From Clostridiales bacterium (GTDB taxonomy: Bacteria > Bacillota > Clostridia > Oscillospirales > Oscillospiraceae), in NCBI GenBank assembly GCA_021199695.1, contig JAJQHP010000041.1, positions 1 to 12,883 on the forward strand: DNA of 12,883 nt, in the 5' to 3' direction. Below the pieces are notes generated by a model, which made no database searches, was not told where the DNA came from, and saw nothing but the letters and a program-made list of their open reading frames with translations. A program made the translations under genes and the position numbers. Shown piece after piece: positions 1 through 7,090 of this stretch (its first letter is position 1; every line of letters starts with the position of its first letter).

Positions 1-168
1 GTAAACGCCGGTCATGACGTTGACGGCGCCCAGCTCGCTGACCTGGCCCTTGTCATAGCCCTCCAGGGACGGATCGGTCTCGTCCTCGAACAGGGACTCA
101 TAGGAAGGGTTGTAAACGACCTCAGTTGTTCCGGTAATTCCATACTTGGAGAAATCAATGTTTGCCAT
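1..168 (-). CDS. pckA: Phosphoenolpyruvate carboxykinase (ATP), N-terminal part, cut by the window edge
   Basis: Only the first 56 codons are present; the gene continues beyond base 1. The enzyme interconverts oxaloacetate + ATP and PEP + CO2 + ADP in the cytoplasm, in gluconeogenesis or, in gut anaerobes, often in the PEP-carboxylating direction. The visible protein starts [20 protein letters not shown] and ends at [16 protein letters not shown], which matches the conserved N-terminus of clostridial PckA. The family's GRSPKDK-type segment would follow immediately off the edge. The start is the ATG at 168, with an AGGAGG site at 181-186, a rather long 12-nt spacer. A sigma-A-like promoter lies upstream at 247-275. 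The catalytic region (Walker A and metal ligands) is outside the window, so identity rests on the N-terminal block alone. Confidence 0.87.
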   Translation of the reverse strand, partial: MANIDFSKYGITGTTEVVYNPSYESLFEDETDPSLEGYDKGQVSELGAVNVMTGVY

Positions 169-246
169 AGTTTTACCTAACCTCCTGGATAGATAGTGGA
201 AGCGTTCGCCCAGACTTCCCAGCCTAAGCACATTCTTCGTTTTCCA

Positions 247-275
247 ATTATTACATCTTAGAGCGCAAAAGTCAA
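247..275 (-). promoter_or_regulatory. Predicted sigma-A promoter of pckA
   Basis: Read on the minus strand: a -35 box TTGACT (270-275), a 17-nt spacer, and a -10 box AATAAT (247-252) preceded by TG one base upstream (extended -10). Both boxes match consensus at 5 of 6 positions. Transcription would start near 240, giving a leader of about 70 nt before the pckA ATG. It lies in the 174-base gap after the phosphate transporter, so pckA probably has its own transcript. Confidence 0.7.
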
Positions 276-342
276 GAGCAATAGACACTTTTCGGGGAGA
301 ACGTCCTGTTTAAAATGTCATAAGATCCCGCCGGTGCGGCAC

Positions 343-2103
343 TCAGACCTTCGTCTCCCGGTTCAGGCGATACTTTTCCGCATATTCCTGGTACATCTCC
401 CGATAGCGGCTGTCCTGGGTCTTGACCTCGTATAGATAGCGGTGGGTGTCATAGCTGGCGTTCCGGTTTTCAATGATGCAGACGGCGATGTTGGAGCAAT
501 GATCGCTGATGCGGCTCAGGTCGGAGAGCAGGTCGGTGAAGATCAGCCCCTGACGCTGGCTGCACACCCCCTCCCGGAGGCGCATGATGTGCCGCTCCCG
601 GAGCTTGCCGCAGAGCCGGTCCACATTCTGCTCCAGGGGCTCCACCCTCCCGGCGGTCTCCAGGTCGGTCAGGTTGAACGCCTGGATGGCCAGGTCCAGC
701 ACCTCCAGCACCGCGTCGGAGACGACGCGCAGTTCCCGCCGGGCGTCCTCAGAAAAGGGCCTGTCGTTTTGGTGCAGCGTCCGGCAGGAGAGCAGCATGC
801 TCATGGCGTGGTCGCTGATGCGCTCGAAATCTCCCGCCGTGTGAAGCAGCAAATTCAGCTCCAGGCTGTCCCCGATGGACAGGCTCTTGCCGGAGAGCTT
901 CACCAGGTAGGAGCCCAAGGCGTCCTCAAAGGCGTCCAGGTCGGCCTCCGTCTGCTGTATCATCTCCGCGCTGTTGTCGTTCCAGGTCTCCACCAGGGCG
1001 AAGGCCTTTTCGCAGGCCTCCCGGGTCTGAACGGCCATGTCCACACTGACCCGCTTGCACTGGCTCAGGGCAACAGAGGGGGTCACCATGAGCCTCTCGT
1101 CCAGCAGGGGCTGCTGCTCCTGCACCGGCTCCTCCGGCACGGTGAGATAGGCAAGCTTCTCCAGCAGGCTGGCCAGAGGCAGCATGATTAGGGTGCAGGC
1201 CACGTTAAAGACGGTATGGATGATGGCGATCCCCGCCTGGTTCACCGGCAGGTCGGTCCAGCTAAACTGGAAGATGGCGTCCGCCGCCAGATATACCGTC
1301 AGACAGACCACCGTCCCGATGATGTTGAAATACAGGTGCACCAGAGCGGCCCGGCGGGCGTTCCGGTTGGCCCCGATGGAGGAAATGAGGGCGGTGACGG
1401 TAGTGCCGATGTTCTGACCCATGATGATGGGGATGGCGCTGCCCACGGTGACGGCCCCCGTCACGGAGAGGGCCTGTAAAATGCCTACTGAGGCGGAGGA
1501 GGACTGGATGATGGCGGTGAGCAGAGCCCCCACCAGCACGCCCAGGATGGGGTTGGAGAACAGGAGCAGGATGTTGGTGAACTCCGGCACATCCTTGAGG
1601 CCGGAGACCGCCCCGGACATGGTTTCCATGCCGGTGATGAGCACCGCAAAGCCCAGGAGGATGGTGCCCACGTCCCGGTGCTTTCCATCCTTTAGAAACA
1701 CATAGAAGATGACGCCGATCAGGGCCAGGATTGGGGTAAAGGAGGAGGGCTTGAGCAGCTGGACAAAGAAGCTGTCGCTCTCGATACCGCTCAGGCTCAA
1801 AATCCAGGCGGTGACGGTGGTGCCCACGTTGGCCCCCATGATAATGTTGATGGCTTGCCGCAGGGTCATGATGCCGGAGTTCACGAAGCCCACCACCATG
1901 ACCGTGGTGGCGGAGGAGGACTGGATCACCGCCGTCACCCCCAGGCCGGTGAGAAATCCCGCCAGGGGGTTGGAGGTCAGCCGCTCCAGAATGGTTTTCA
2001 GCCGGTCCCCGGCGCACTGCTCCAGGCCGTCTCCCATGACCGACATCCCGTAGAGAAACAGGGCCAGTCCGCCGATGAGGGTCAATACATCAAAAAAGTC
2101 CAT
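343..2103 (-). CDS. Na+/phosphate cotransporter family protein with C-terminal PhoU-like domain
   Basis: Predicted 586-aa membrane protein of the PNaS (Na/Pi cotransporter, NptA/YjbB-like) family, importing or exporting inorganic phosphate with Na+. The N-terminal half (about 5-320) is hydrophobic and shows the two inverted family repeats: QSSSATT at 61-67 with GANVGTTVTA at 90-99, and QSSSASV at 200-206 with GQNIGTTVTA at 229-238. The soluble C-terminal part (about 345-560) is PhoU-like, with two three-helix-type metal motifs, GDFERISDHA at 424-433 and DLSRISDHCSNIA at 528-540. The chosen start is the ATG at 2103, preceded by AGAGGAGA with 8-nt spacing and followed directly by the first membrane helix. 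A frame-open upstream ATG at 2178 would add 25 polar residues and has no ribosome binding site. No clear promoter or terminator was found. Transport direction cannot be told from sequence. Confidence 0.9.
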   Translation of the reverse strand: MDFFDVLTLIGGLALFLYGMSVMGDGLEQCAGDRLKTILERLTSNPLAGFLTGLGVTAVIQSSSATTVMVVGFVNSGIMTLRQAINIIMGANVGTTVTAWILSLSGIESDSFFVQLLKPSSFTPILALIGVIFYVFLKDGKHRDVGTILLGFAVLITGMETMSGAVSGLKDVPEFTNILLLFSNPILGVLVGALLTAIIQSSSASVGILQALSVTGAVTVGSAIPIIMGQNIGTTVTALISSIGANRNARRAALVHLYFNIIGTVVCLTVYLAADAIFQFSWTDLPVNQAGIAIIHTVFNVACTLIMLPLASLLEKLAYLTVPEEPVQEQQPLLDERLMVTPSVALSQCKRVSVDMAVQTREACEKAFALVETWNDNSAEMIQQTEADLDAFEDALGSYLVKLSGKSLSIGDSLELNLLLHTAGDFERISDHAMSMLLSCRTLHQNDRPFSEDARRELRVVSDAVLEVLDLAIQAFNLTDLETAGRVEPLEQNVDRLCGKLRERHIMRLREGVCSQRQGLIFTDLLSDLSRISDHCSNIAVCIIENRNASYDTHRYLYEVKTQDSRYREMYQEYAEKYRLNRETKV

Positions 2104-2255
2104 GCTAAAATCTCCTCTGTCTGTCCCGTTCCGCCCGTCTTGGGGAGAAATGTCAGGAACAGGTTTGGTTTTCTTCATGATAATGCATGGTATGTAAAAA
2201 CTACTATCGGCTCATGGTAAAATCTGTGTAAAATCCCCCTCCCCCGATGACAGGA

Positions 2256-2294
2256 AACAGACCCGCAGAGACGGAAAAGGTCTGCGGGTCTGTT
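2256..2294. repeat. 14-bp perfect inverted repeat between transporter gene and tRNA
   Basis: AACAGACCCGCAGA (2256-2269) and TCTGCGGGTCTGTT (2281-2294) are exact reverse complements around an 11-nt loop. There is no clear T-tract on either side: on the minus strand the hairpin is followed by only a short T-rich TTTCC. It may be a weak back-up terminator downstream of the tRNA, or a processing or structural element. Apart from this and the tRNA terminator, I see nothing gene-like between 2104 and 2404. Confidence 0.5.
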
Positions 2295-2363
2295 CTGCCT
2301 GTCTGTAGGGCAGCTGCGTCTGTATTTTCGCCCGGTTGCCGCCGCCCGAAAGTGCCTGAAAGG

Positions 2364-2401
2364 CAAAAAAGTACCTGGTTTCACATGAAACCAGGTACTT
2401 T
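2364..2401 (-). terminator. Rho-independent terminator of tRNA-Arg
   Basis: Arms at 2368-2383 and 2386-2401 form a 16-bp perfect inverted repeat; the innermost pairs will open into a small loop. On the minus strand it is followed by a run of six T (complement of the A-run 2365-2370). It begins 3 bases after the tRNA 3' end, so the tRNA is a short single-gene transcript unit. The centre, GGTTTCACATGAAACC, resembles a ParB parS site; see findings. Confidence 0.88.
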
Positions 2402-2404
2402 CCA

Positions 2405-2478
2405 TACGGCAGAAGGGACTCGAACCCCCGACCTTTTGATTCGTAGTCAAACGCTCTATCCAACTGAGCTACTACCGC
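2405..2478 (-). tRNA. tRNA-Arg (anticodon ACG)
   Basis: A 74-nt cloverleaf reads on the minus strand: acceptor GCGGTAG/CTGCCGT plus discriminator A, D-arm GCTC/GAGC, anticodon stem TTTGA/TCAAA around loop CTACGAA, and T-arm GGGGG-TTCGAGT-CCCTT. The anticodon ACG is at 2442-2444; its A34 is expected to be edited to inosine so that CGU, CGC and CGA are read. CCA is not encoded: TGG follows the discriminator. The T-stem has two G-U pairs and the first acceptor pair is G-U, so a covariance-model check would be useful. It has its own promoter (2512-2540) and terminator (2364-2401). Confidence 0.95.
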
Positions 2479-2511
2479 ATACCGCAATGACTTCTCATCG
2501 ACAGCTTTGAC

Positions 2512-2540
2512 ATTATAGCACGGTCATTTTGGAAATGCAA
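2512..2540 (-). promoter_or_regulatory. Predicted promoter of tRNA-Arg, inside the end of the HAD gene
   Basis: On the minus strand a perfect TATAAT -10 box (2512-2517), preceded by TGC (extended -10), lies 17 nt after a weak -35 TTGCAT (2535-2540). Predicted initiation is near 2505, about 27 nt before the mature tRNA 5' end. The -10 box overlaps the TAA stop of the HAD phosphatase gene (2513-2515), and the spacer and -35 box are coding. Confidence 0.78.
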
Positions 2541-3319
2541 GCGTTTTCTTCCCATTTGGGCAGAATTTTTTTGATGATCTCTGATGGGTGGACACAGGTG
2601 GGGTATCGGGCGGTCAGCTCCGGGTTACCACTGGCCACGGCGTAGGCGCTTCCGGCGGCGGCCAGCATGGGCTCGTCGTTCAGGTTGTCCCCAAAGGCCA
2701 ACGTCTCATCCCGGGCGACCCCCAGCAGGCGGCAGGCGGCCAGCAGGCCCTTCCCCTTGTCGGTCACGTTGAAGTCCACCCAGGACACCCCGGACCGGGC
2801 CACCAGCAGCCGGTCGCTCCAGGCCCCTTTCGCCCAGGCGGCAAAGCCGTCGATGTCCTGCTTGATGTAGCAGGCCACCTTGACCACGTCCCCCTCCACG
2901 TCTGACAGGTCGTGGATGATTGCGTACTGATACCGCCGGGAGAGGAGCTGCTCCTCCACCACGCCGTGGAAGCCGTGGTAGACCCAGCACTGCTCCGCCG
3001 TCTCCAGCACCACGTCGCACTGGGGCCAGTGGGAGGCCTCCTCTGCGGCGGCCAGGGCGGCATCCCGGGGCATGGGGTCGGTGTAGAGCAGCCGCTCCCC
3101 CCGGAAGATGCAGCTCCCGTTCTGGGAGATGATGAGGGGCTCCCGCTCCAGAGTGGACAGGGCCCGGCGGATGCTGGGGGCCTGCCGTCCGCTGGAGATG
3201 GCCAGCTGGAGCCCGCTGCGCTGGACCTGGTCCAGCAGGTCCTTGACCTCAGGGGGCAGATACCCCGTCCCCTCGGGGATGAGGGTACCGTCCAGGTCGG
3301 AGACGATGAGCTTTATCAT
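2513..3319 (-). CDS. Cof-type HAD-IIB family hydrolase (sugar phosphate/FMN-type phosphatase)
   Basis: Predicted 268-aa cytosolic Mg2+-dependent phosphatase of the haloacid dehalogenase superfamily, Cof/YidA group. Motif I is DLDGT (8-12, nucleophile D8 and acid/base D10), motif II is SSGR (42-45), the motif III lysine lies in TDKGKG (186-191), and motif IV is GDNLND (210-215). The stretch between about 80 and 185 is the C2B cap that selects substrate; substrates in this family (sugar phosphates, FMN, PLP) cannot be read from sequence. The ATG at 3319 is preferred because AGGTGATC, a perfect match to the 16S 3' end, sits just upstream; a GTG three codons earlier at 3328 overlaps that site. 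Length is normal for the family. The last codons overlap the tRNA-Arg promoter. Confidence 0.9.
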   Translation of the reverse strand: MIKLIVSDLDGTLIPEGTGYLPPEVKDLLDQVQRSGLQLAISSGRQAPSIRRALSTLEREPLIISQNGSCIFRGERLLYTDPMPRDAALAAAEEASHWPQCDVVLETAEQCWVYHGFHGVVEEQLLSRRYQYAIIHDLSDVEGDVVKVACYIKQDIDGFAAWAKGAWSDRLLVARSGVSWVDFNVTDKGKGLLAACRLLGVARDETLAFGDNLNDEPMLAAAGSAYAVASGNPELTARYPTCVHPSEIIKKILPKWEENACISKMTVL

Positions 3320-3343
3320 AAGGATCACCTATCATTTTAGTAG

Positions 3344-3418
3344 TTAGTGATTCGTGGTTAGTGGTTAGTGATTCGTGGACAAGACTCTATCCACTACCCA
3401 CTGACCACTACACACTAC
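3344..3418. repeat. Inverted arrays of a degenerate 7-bp repeat
   Basis: Five head-to-tail heptamers, TTAGTGA-TTCGTGG-TTAGTGG-TTAGTGA-TTCGTGG (3344-3378), are followed after 12 bases by four heptamers of the opposite sense, CCACTAC-CCACTGA-CCACTAC-ACACTAC (3391-3418). The two arrays can fold into one long imperfect stem of about 28 bp. The array fills the whole gap between ftsK and the HAD gene and ends one base before the ftsK stop codon. No T-tract follows, so it is not a classical terminator, although it could still attenuate or end ftsK transcripts. Confidence 0.75.
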
Positions 3419-6250
3419 CTACACCTCAAACGGCGGCATATCCACATCCTCCGCCTCTACGGATTCCTGGGCCTCCCGGTCGGCGGCGTCGCTGATGGCG
3501 CTGGCCTCGCCGAAGGTGGTGACGGTGCCGCCACGCATCTTCATCTCGGCCCACTGGTCCTTACTCACCAGCACCTTTCGGGGCTTGCTGCCCTCGAAGG
3601 GGCCGACGATGCCCTTTTCCTCCATCTGGTCCACCAGACGGGCAGCCCTGGAATAGCCCAGCTTGAGCCGCCGCTGGAGCATGGAGACGGAGGCCATGCC
3701 GGTCTCCACCACCACGTCGATAGCCTCGTTGAGCATGGGGTCCCCATCCTCGGGAGAGGGACCGCTGGCGGGGGCAGGCTCTGGAATAGTGCTGTCCGGG
3801 AGGGTGCTCCCCCCCTTCTTGCTGCCCTTGCCGATGTTCTCGGCGTTGTGCTCAATCTCCTCGGTGACCTGCTGGTCATAGTCGCTGCCGCAGCGCTCCT
3901 TGATGAACTCCACGATCTGGGAGATCTCCTCCTCGGAGATAAAGCAGCCCTGGACCCGCTGGGGCTTGCCGGAGCCAACGGGGCTGAACAGCATATCGCC
4001 GTTGCCCACCAGCTTCTCTGCGCCGGTGACGTCCAGAATGATACGGGACTCCAGACCGGAGGCCACGGACAGGGCGATGCGGGAGGGGATGTTTGCCTTC
4101 ATCAGGCCGGTGATGACGTCGGTGGAGGGCCGCTGAGTGGCGATGATGAGGTGCATCCCGGCGGCACGGCCCATCTGGGCGATGCGGCAGATGGATTCCT
4201 CCACCTCCTTGGCGGAGACCAGCATCAAATCTGCCAGCTCGTCGATAAAGATGACGATTTGGGGCAGGGGGTGCTCCTCCTCGGCGGCGTCCGGGTCGCT
4301 GGACACCTGGAGGTTATAACTCTCCAGGTCACGGACATGGCGCTCGGAGAACAGGCGGTAGCGCTTGAGCATCTCGGTGACCGCCCACTGGAGAGAGCCT
4401 GCGGCCTTCTTCGGGTCGGTGACCACGGGGATGAGCAGATGGGGGATGCCGTTGTAGACGCTCAGCTCCACCATCTTGGGGTCGATCATAATGAGCCGCA
4501 CCTGGTCCGGGCTGGACTTGTACAGCAGGGAGCAGATGATGGAGTTGGTGCACACCGACTTGCCGGAGCCGGTTGTGCCGGCGATGAGCATATGGGGCAG
4601 CTTGGAGATGTTGCCCACCACGTTCCGGCCGGAGATGTCCTTGCCCACGGCAAAGGCCACGTTGGATTTGTGGTTACGGAACTCCGGGGAGTCGATGACC
4701 TGCCGGATGGGGACAGGGGTCACCAGCCGGTTGGGGACCTCCACCCCCACCACCAGGCTCTTGCCGGGGATGGGGGCGATGCGCACAGACTGGACCCCCA
4801 GGGTCAGTGCGATGTCGTCGGCCAGGTTGGTGACCTTGCTCAGCTTGACCCCACGTTCCAGCTCCAGCTCGTACCGGGTGACGGTAGGACCGCGGACGGC
4901 CCCTACCACATGGGCGTCCACCCCGAAGTCCTGGATGGTGCCGCTGAGCTTTTCCTGCACGTCCCGCAGCTCGTTCTGGGCGGCGGTGGCCTGGGGGGCG
5001 GCCTTGCCCATCCCCAGCAGCTCCACCGGAGGATGAACATACTCCTGGATGGGGTGCTGCCCCACGCTCTCGTCCAGCTCCTTTGCCACCTGGGCGGCGG
5101 CCTGGGCGCTCTCCTTCTTCCCGTTCTTCTTCTGGTCTAAGAGAATGTCGGCAGGCTTTTCCACCGGCACCTCCGGGGAGCCCACGTCAGGGCTGCCCTT
5201 GGCCCGGTAGTCTCCGGCGGGCTCCTCCACCTCCGGGGTCTGGGGAGTGAAGAATTTATCGATAAAGCTCTCCTTCTTCTCCTCCATGAGAGGGGCTTCC
5301 TCTTTCTTCCGGAAGATGGGCATACGCCCGGTGCCCTGGTCTTCATAGGCAGGCTCGGTGGTCGGGGCCTCCCGGACCTCTTGGACGGGGGCGGAGGTCT
5401 CCCCTTCCGGCGCGTCTGTGTTGTCGATGGGAATGTCGATCTGGGTGCGCTTACTCCGTCTGGGACGGGCGGCGCGGGCGGAGACCGGCTGCCGGGTACG
5501 GCTGGGCGTCGGCTCCGGCTCATCGTCGTAGCCGTACTCCTCCGCCAGGTCCGCCTGATAGGCCTCTTCCTCCACAATGCGCTGCTCCCGGCGCTCTCTC
5601 ATGCGGTCGTTGGCCGCCCGGATGTTGCGGAGCAGATCGGCGGGGGTGGTCCTGGTCAGGATGAGCGCGATGGCGAACAGGGCCAGGATGCAGATGGGGA
5701 TGGCCCCGAACCGGCTGAATGCGGTCACCAGCAGATTGGCCAGCGCCCCGCCCAAGGCCCCGCCGGAGGTCATCTCCAGCCCCCGGCTCCACAGCTCGGG
5801 GAACATACTCCACTGGAGGGTATATCCGCCGCTCCAGGTGATGCACTGCACCAGAGCGCCTACGATGGTAGGTGTCACCAGAGCGGAGAAGGCCCGCAGA
5901 CGCACGGGCATCCCGTTGTGGAGGATGAGGACGACAGCCGCCCACAGCAGCATAATGGGGGTCACCCAGTAGCCATAGCCAAACAGGCCCCGCTCCAGCT
6001 GGACCAGCAGGTCGATGACCACCGCCTGGATGTTGAAATAGCCAAAGGCGGAGAACACCGCCAGGGCGAAGCAGATCGCTCCCCCCACCAGCCGAGGGCG
6101 ATAGTCCGGGCGGCGTCTGGCATTCCGCTTTCCAGCGGTCTTTTTGGTGGAGGAAGTCTTTTTGCCGGAGGCAGTTTTGCTCCTCGCCGTGGACGTTCTC
6201 TTTTTGCCAGAGGCGGAAGATGTGGATTTTTTCTTTGTGGTCGTTGCCAT
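3419..6250 (-). CDS. ftsK: DNA translocase FtsK/SpoIIIE
   Basis: Predicted 943-aa membrane-anchored ATP-driven dsDNA pump that clears chromosome from the division septum; in a spore former the same family member moves the chromosome into the forespore. Order: a very basic Lys/Ser/Thr-rich N-terminus (1-53), about four membrane helices (55-200), an acidic/proline-rich linker (about 225-400), the alpha/beta motor with Walker A GTTGSGKS (558-565) and Walker B IVIFIDEL (665-672), and a C-terminal gamma winged helix (about 836-898, SMLQRRLKLGYSRAARLVDQ) that reads polar guide sequences. The start is the ATG at 6250 with AGAGGA about 9 nt upstream. The frame stays open upstream to 6598, but that part is translated repeat sequence, so it is excluded. 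FtsK and SpoIIIE cannot be told apart with certainty here. Confidence 0.95.
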   Translation of the reverse strand: MATTTKKKSTSSASGKKRTSTARSKTASGKKTSSTKKTAGKRNARRRPDYRPRLVGGAICFALAVFSAFGYFNIQAVVIDLLVQLERGLFGYGYWVTPIMLLWAAVVLILHNGMPVRLRAFSALVTPTIVGALVQCITWSGGYTLQWSMFPELWSRGLEMTSGGALGGALANLLVTAFSRFGAIPICILALFAIALILTRTTPADLLRNIRAANDRMRERREQRIVEEEAYQADLAEEYGYDDEPEPTPSRTRQPVSARAARPRRSKRTQIDIPIDNTDAPEGETSAPVQEVREAPTTEPAYEDQGTGRMPIFRKKEEAPLMEEKKESFIDKFFTPQTPEVEEPAGDYRAKGSPDVGSPEVPVEKPADILLDQKKNGKKESAQAAAQVAKELDESVGQHPIQEYVHPPVELLGMGKAAPQATAAQNELRDVQEKLSGTIQDFGVDAHVVGAVRGPTVTRYELELERGVKLSKVTNLADDIALTLGVQSVRIAPIPGKSLVVGVEVPNRLVTPVPIRQVIDSPEFRNHKSNVAFAVGKDISGRNVVGNISKLPHMLIAGTTGSGKSVCTNSIICSLLYKSSPDQVRLIMIDPKMVELSVYNGIPHLLIPVVTDPKKAAGSLQWAVTEMLKRYRLFSERHVRDLESYNLQVSSDPDAAEEEHPLPQIVIFIDELADLMLVSAKEVEESICRIAQMGRAAGMHLIIATQRPSTDVITGLMKANIPSRIALSVASGLESRIILDVTGAEKLVGNGDMLFSPVGSGKPQRVQGCFISEEEISQIVEFIKERCGSDYDQQVTEEIEHNAENIGKGSKKGGSTLPDSTIPEPAPASGPSPEDGDPMLNEAIDVVVETGMASVSMLQRRLKLGYSRAARLVDQMEEKGIVGPFEGSKPRKVLVSKDQWAEMKMRGGTVTTFGEASAISDAADREAQESVEAEDVDMPPFEV

Positions 6251-6311
6251 AGGTATATGTCCTCTCACAGAAAGGGTGATGGATGGTTGAATGGGGAGGG
6301 GCGGGCCTCTC

Positions 6312-6545
6312 TTGGCTCCCTCCTTGGTAGAGCTGTCAGCGAAGCTGACTGAGGGAGAGCGGCACGCACTCTTGACAAGCAGAATATTACGGCGAATACG
6401 CAGAGAGTCAGTACGGATTCGCCGAAAGTTTTCAGCATATCGGTAATCCCTACCGCTCTCCCTCAGTCTGCCCTTCGGGCAGCCAGCTCCGCCGTCAAGC
6501 GGCACTTCCGCTACGCTCCCTGCCTCAGAGAGGGAGCCAAGAGGT
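6312..6545. repeat. Structured palindromic repeat element, copy I
   Basis: Outer ends are TTGGCTCCCTCC (6312-6323) and GAGGGAGCCAAG (6530-6541). Inside are paired sub-arms GAGGGAGAGCGGCA (6351-6364) and GCTCTCCCTCAG (6455-6466), each next to a small hairpin (TCAGC-GAAGCTGA; CTGCCC-TTCGGGCAG). In the centre an inverted pair CGGCGAATACG/CGGATTCGCCG (6390-6424) spans 35 bp. No protein is encoded. The layout is that of a non-autonomous, MITE-like element. It is copied at 6600-6823 with nearly the same spacing. Confidence 0.7.
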
Positions 6546-6557
6546 TTCGCAGTTCCC

Positions 6558-6580
6558 TGGCTCCCTCCTTGAGGGAGCCA
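6558..6580. repeat. Isolated short palindrome of the same repeat family
   Basis: TGGCTCCCTC-CTT-GAGGGAGCCA is a 10-bp perfect inverted repeat with a 3-nt loop between copies I and II. It matches the outer end sequence of the larger elements and may be an end-to-end remnant or junction of two copies. Confidence 0.65.
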
Positions 6581-6599
6581 AGGGGTTTGCATAGCCATC

Positions 6600-6823
6600 T
6601 AGCCTCCCTCTCTGAGGCGAAGTGCCGCCTTTGGCAGTAGAGGTGGCACGGCGAAGCCGTGACGGAGGGAGAGCGGCAGGGCACTATTATTCGTCTGCAA
6701 TTCTCCCGGCGAATTCGTACCAAGCCCCTGCGGATTCGCCGAAGGATTTTACGGTGTCGTGGGTGCGTGCTGCTCTCCCTCAGTCGCCTTGCGGCGACAG
6801 CTCCCTCAGAGAGGGAGCCAAGG
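6600..6823. repeat. Structured palindromic repeat element, copy II
   Basis: Same orientation and architecture as copy I: left arm with hairpin CACGGC-GAAGCCGTG, sub-arm GAGGGAGAGCGGCA (6665-6678), central inverted pair CGGCGAATTCG/CGGATTCGCCG (6707-6741, again 35 bp across), sub-arm GCTCTCCCTCAG (6772-6783), hairpin GTCGCC-TTGC-GGCGAC, and outer end GAGGGAGCCAAGG. The distance from the central pair to the right sub-arm is 31 bases in both copies. Sequence between the conserved blocks has diverged. Between 6251 and 6892 I see only these repeats and the feo terminator; no gene. Confidence 0.7.
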
Positions 6824-6852
6824 GGTTTGTGCAAACCCCAACCTCCCCCCAC

Positions 6853-6884
6853 GAAAAAGTCCCCCCGGCACAGGCCGGGGGGAC
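6853..6884 (-). terminator. Rho-independent terminator of the feo operon
   Basis: GTCCCCCCGGC (6859-6869) and GCCGGGGGGAC (6874-6884) form an 11-bp GC-rich stem around a 4-nt loop. On the minus strand it is followed by TTTTTCGT. It begins 8 bases after the stop of the Cys-rich FeoB-associated gene and closes that transcription unit. Confidence 0.9.
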
Positions 6885-6892
6885 AGGTTCGC

Positions 6893-7090
6893 TCAATGAC
6901 AGCGGTGACTGCACCCGCTGCACGATCCTGTGCAGCCTGAGGGCACTTCTCCGCTCTTTTGATCCGTCGAATGGTGAGAGGAGCAGGCGGAGCAATAGGC
7001 GCAGCCGCCCTTTTTCATCTCCTTCACCGTCGCCCGGAAGGCGAGGACGAACAGGACGATGAGGATGAGTACCACAAGGACTGTTCCCAT
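6893..7090 (-). CDS. FeoB-associated Cys-rich membrane protein
   Basis: A 65-aa protein with one N-terminal membrane helix (about 2-19) and a Cys-rich tail. Cysteines are C30-x2-C33-x2-C36 and C53-x3-C57-x2-C60-x3-C64, with His at 39, 40, 62 and 65. This layout and its place straight after feoB fit the small FeoB-associated Cys-rich family (Pfam FeoB_associated); members are proposed to assist FeoB in the manner of FeoC, but their job is not settled. The ATG at 7090 has AAAGGAG about 9 nt upstream. The gap to feoB is 37 bases with no terminator, so it is probably co-transcribed. The Cys/His tail suggests Fe2+ or Fe-S binding at the membrane face; this is inference. Confidence 0.87.
   Translation of the reverse strand: MGTVLVVLILIVLFVLAFRATVKEMKKGGCAYCSACSSHHSTDQKSGEVPSGCTGSCSGCSHRCH

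Noticed and set aside
2104..2178. Longer start for the phosphate transporter at 2178
   Set aside because: It adds a polar 25-residue leader with no ribosome site, while the ATG at 2103 has AGGAGA at good spacing and begins directly with the first membrane helix.
2161..2235. Promoter for the phosphate transporter (TTTACA with GATAGT)
   Set aside because: Spacing of 18 with a 4-of-6 -10 box is too weak to list; several equally poor pairs exist in this AT-rich stretch.
2175..2510. Open frames across the tRNA giving VVAQLDRAFDYESKGRGFES on one strand and GTRTPDLLIRSQTLYPTELL on the other
   Set aside because: These are well-known false proteins produced by translating tRNA genes; a complete tRNA-Arg cloverleaf occupies the site.
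3320..3345. TAAAAT as a -10 box for the HAD gene
   Set aside because: It would start transcription inside the ribosome site, and no -35 lies at a workable distance.
3344..3418. Heptamer arrays as a CRISPR array
   Set aside because: Units are 7 bp with no spacers, and the two halves are inverted; there are no cas genes.
3368..5140. 590-codon plus-strand open frame opposite ftsK
   Set aside because: It lies fully antisense to a gene with clear FtsK motifs, has a composition driven by GC-rich codons on the other strand, and resembles no family.
6251..6598. N-terminal extension of FtsK by 116 residues
   Set aside because: The extension is a translation of repeat copy I (GSLSEAG, PKGRLRES). The ATG at 6250 has a ribosome site and starts the usual basic FtsK N-terminus.
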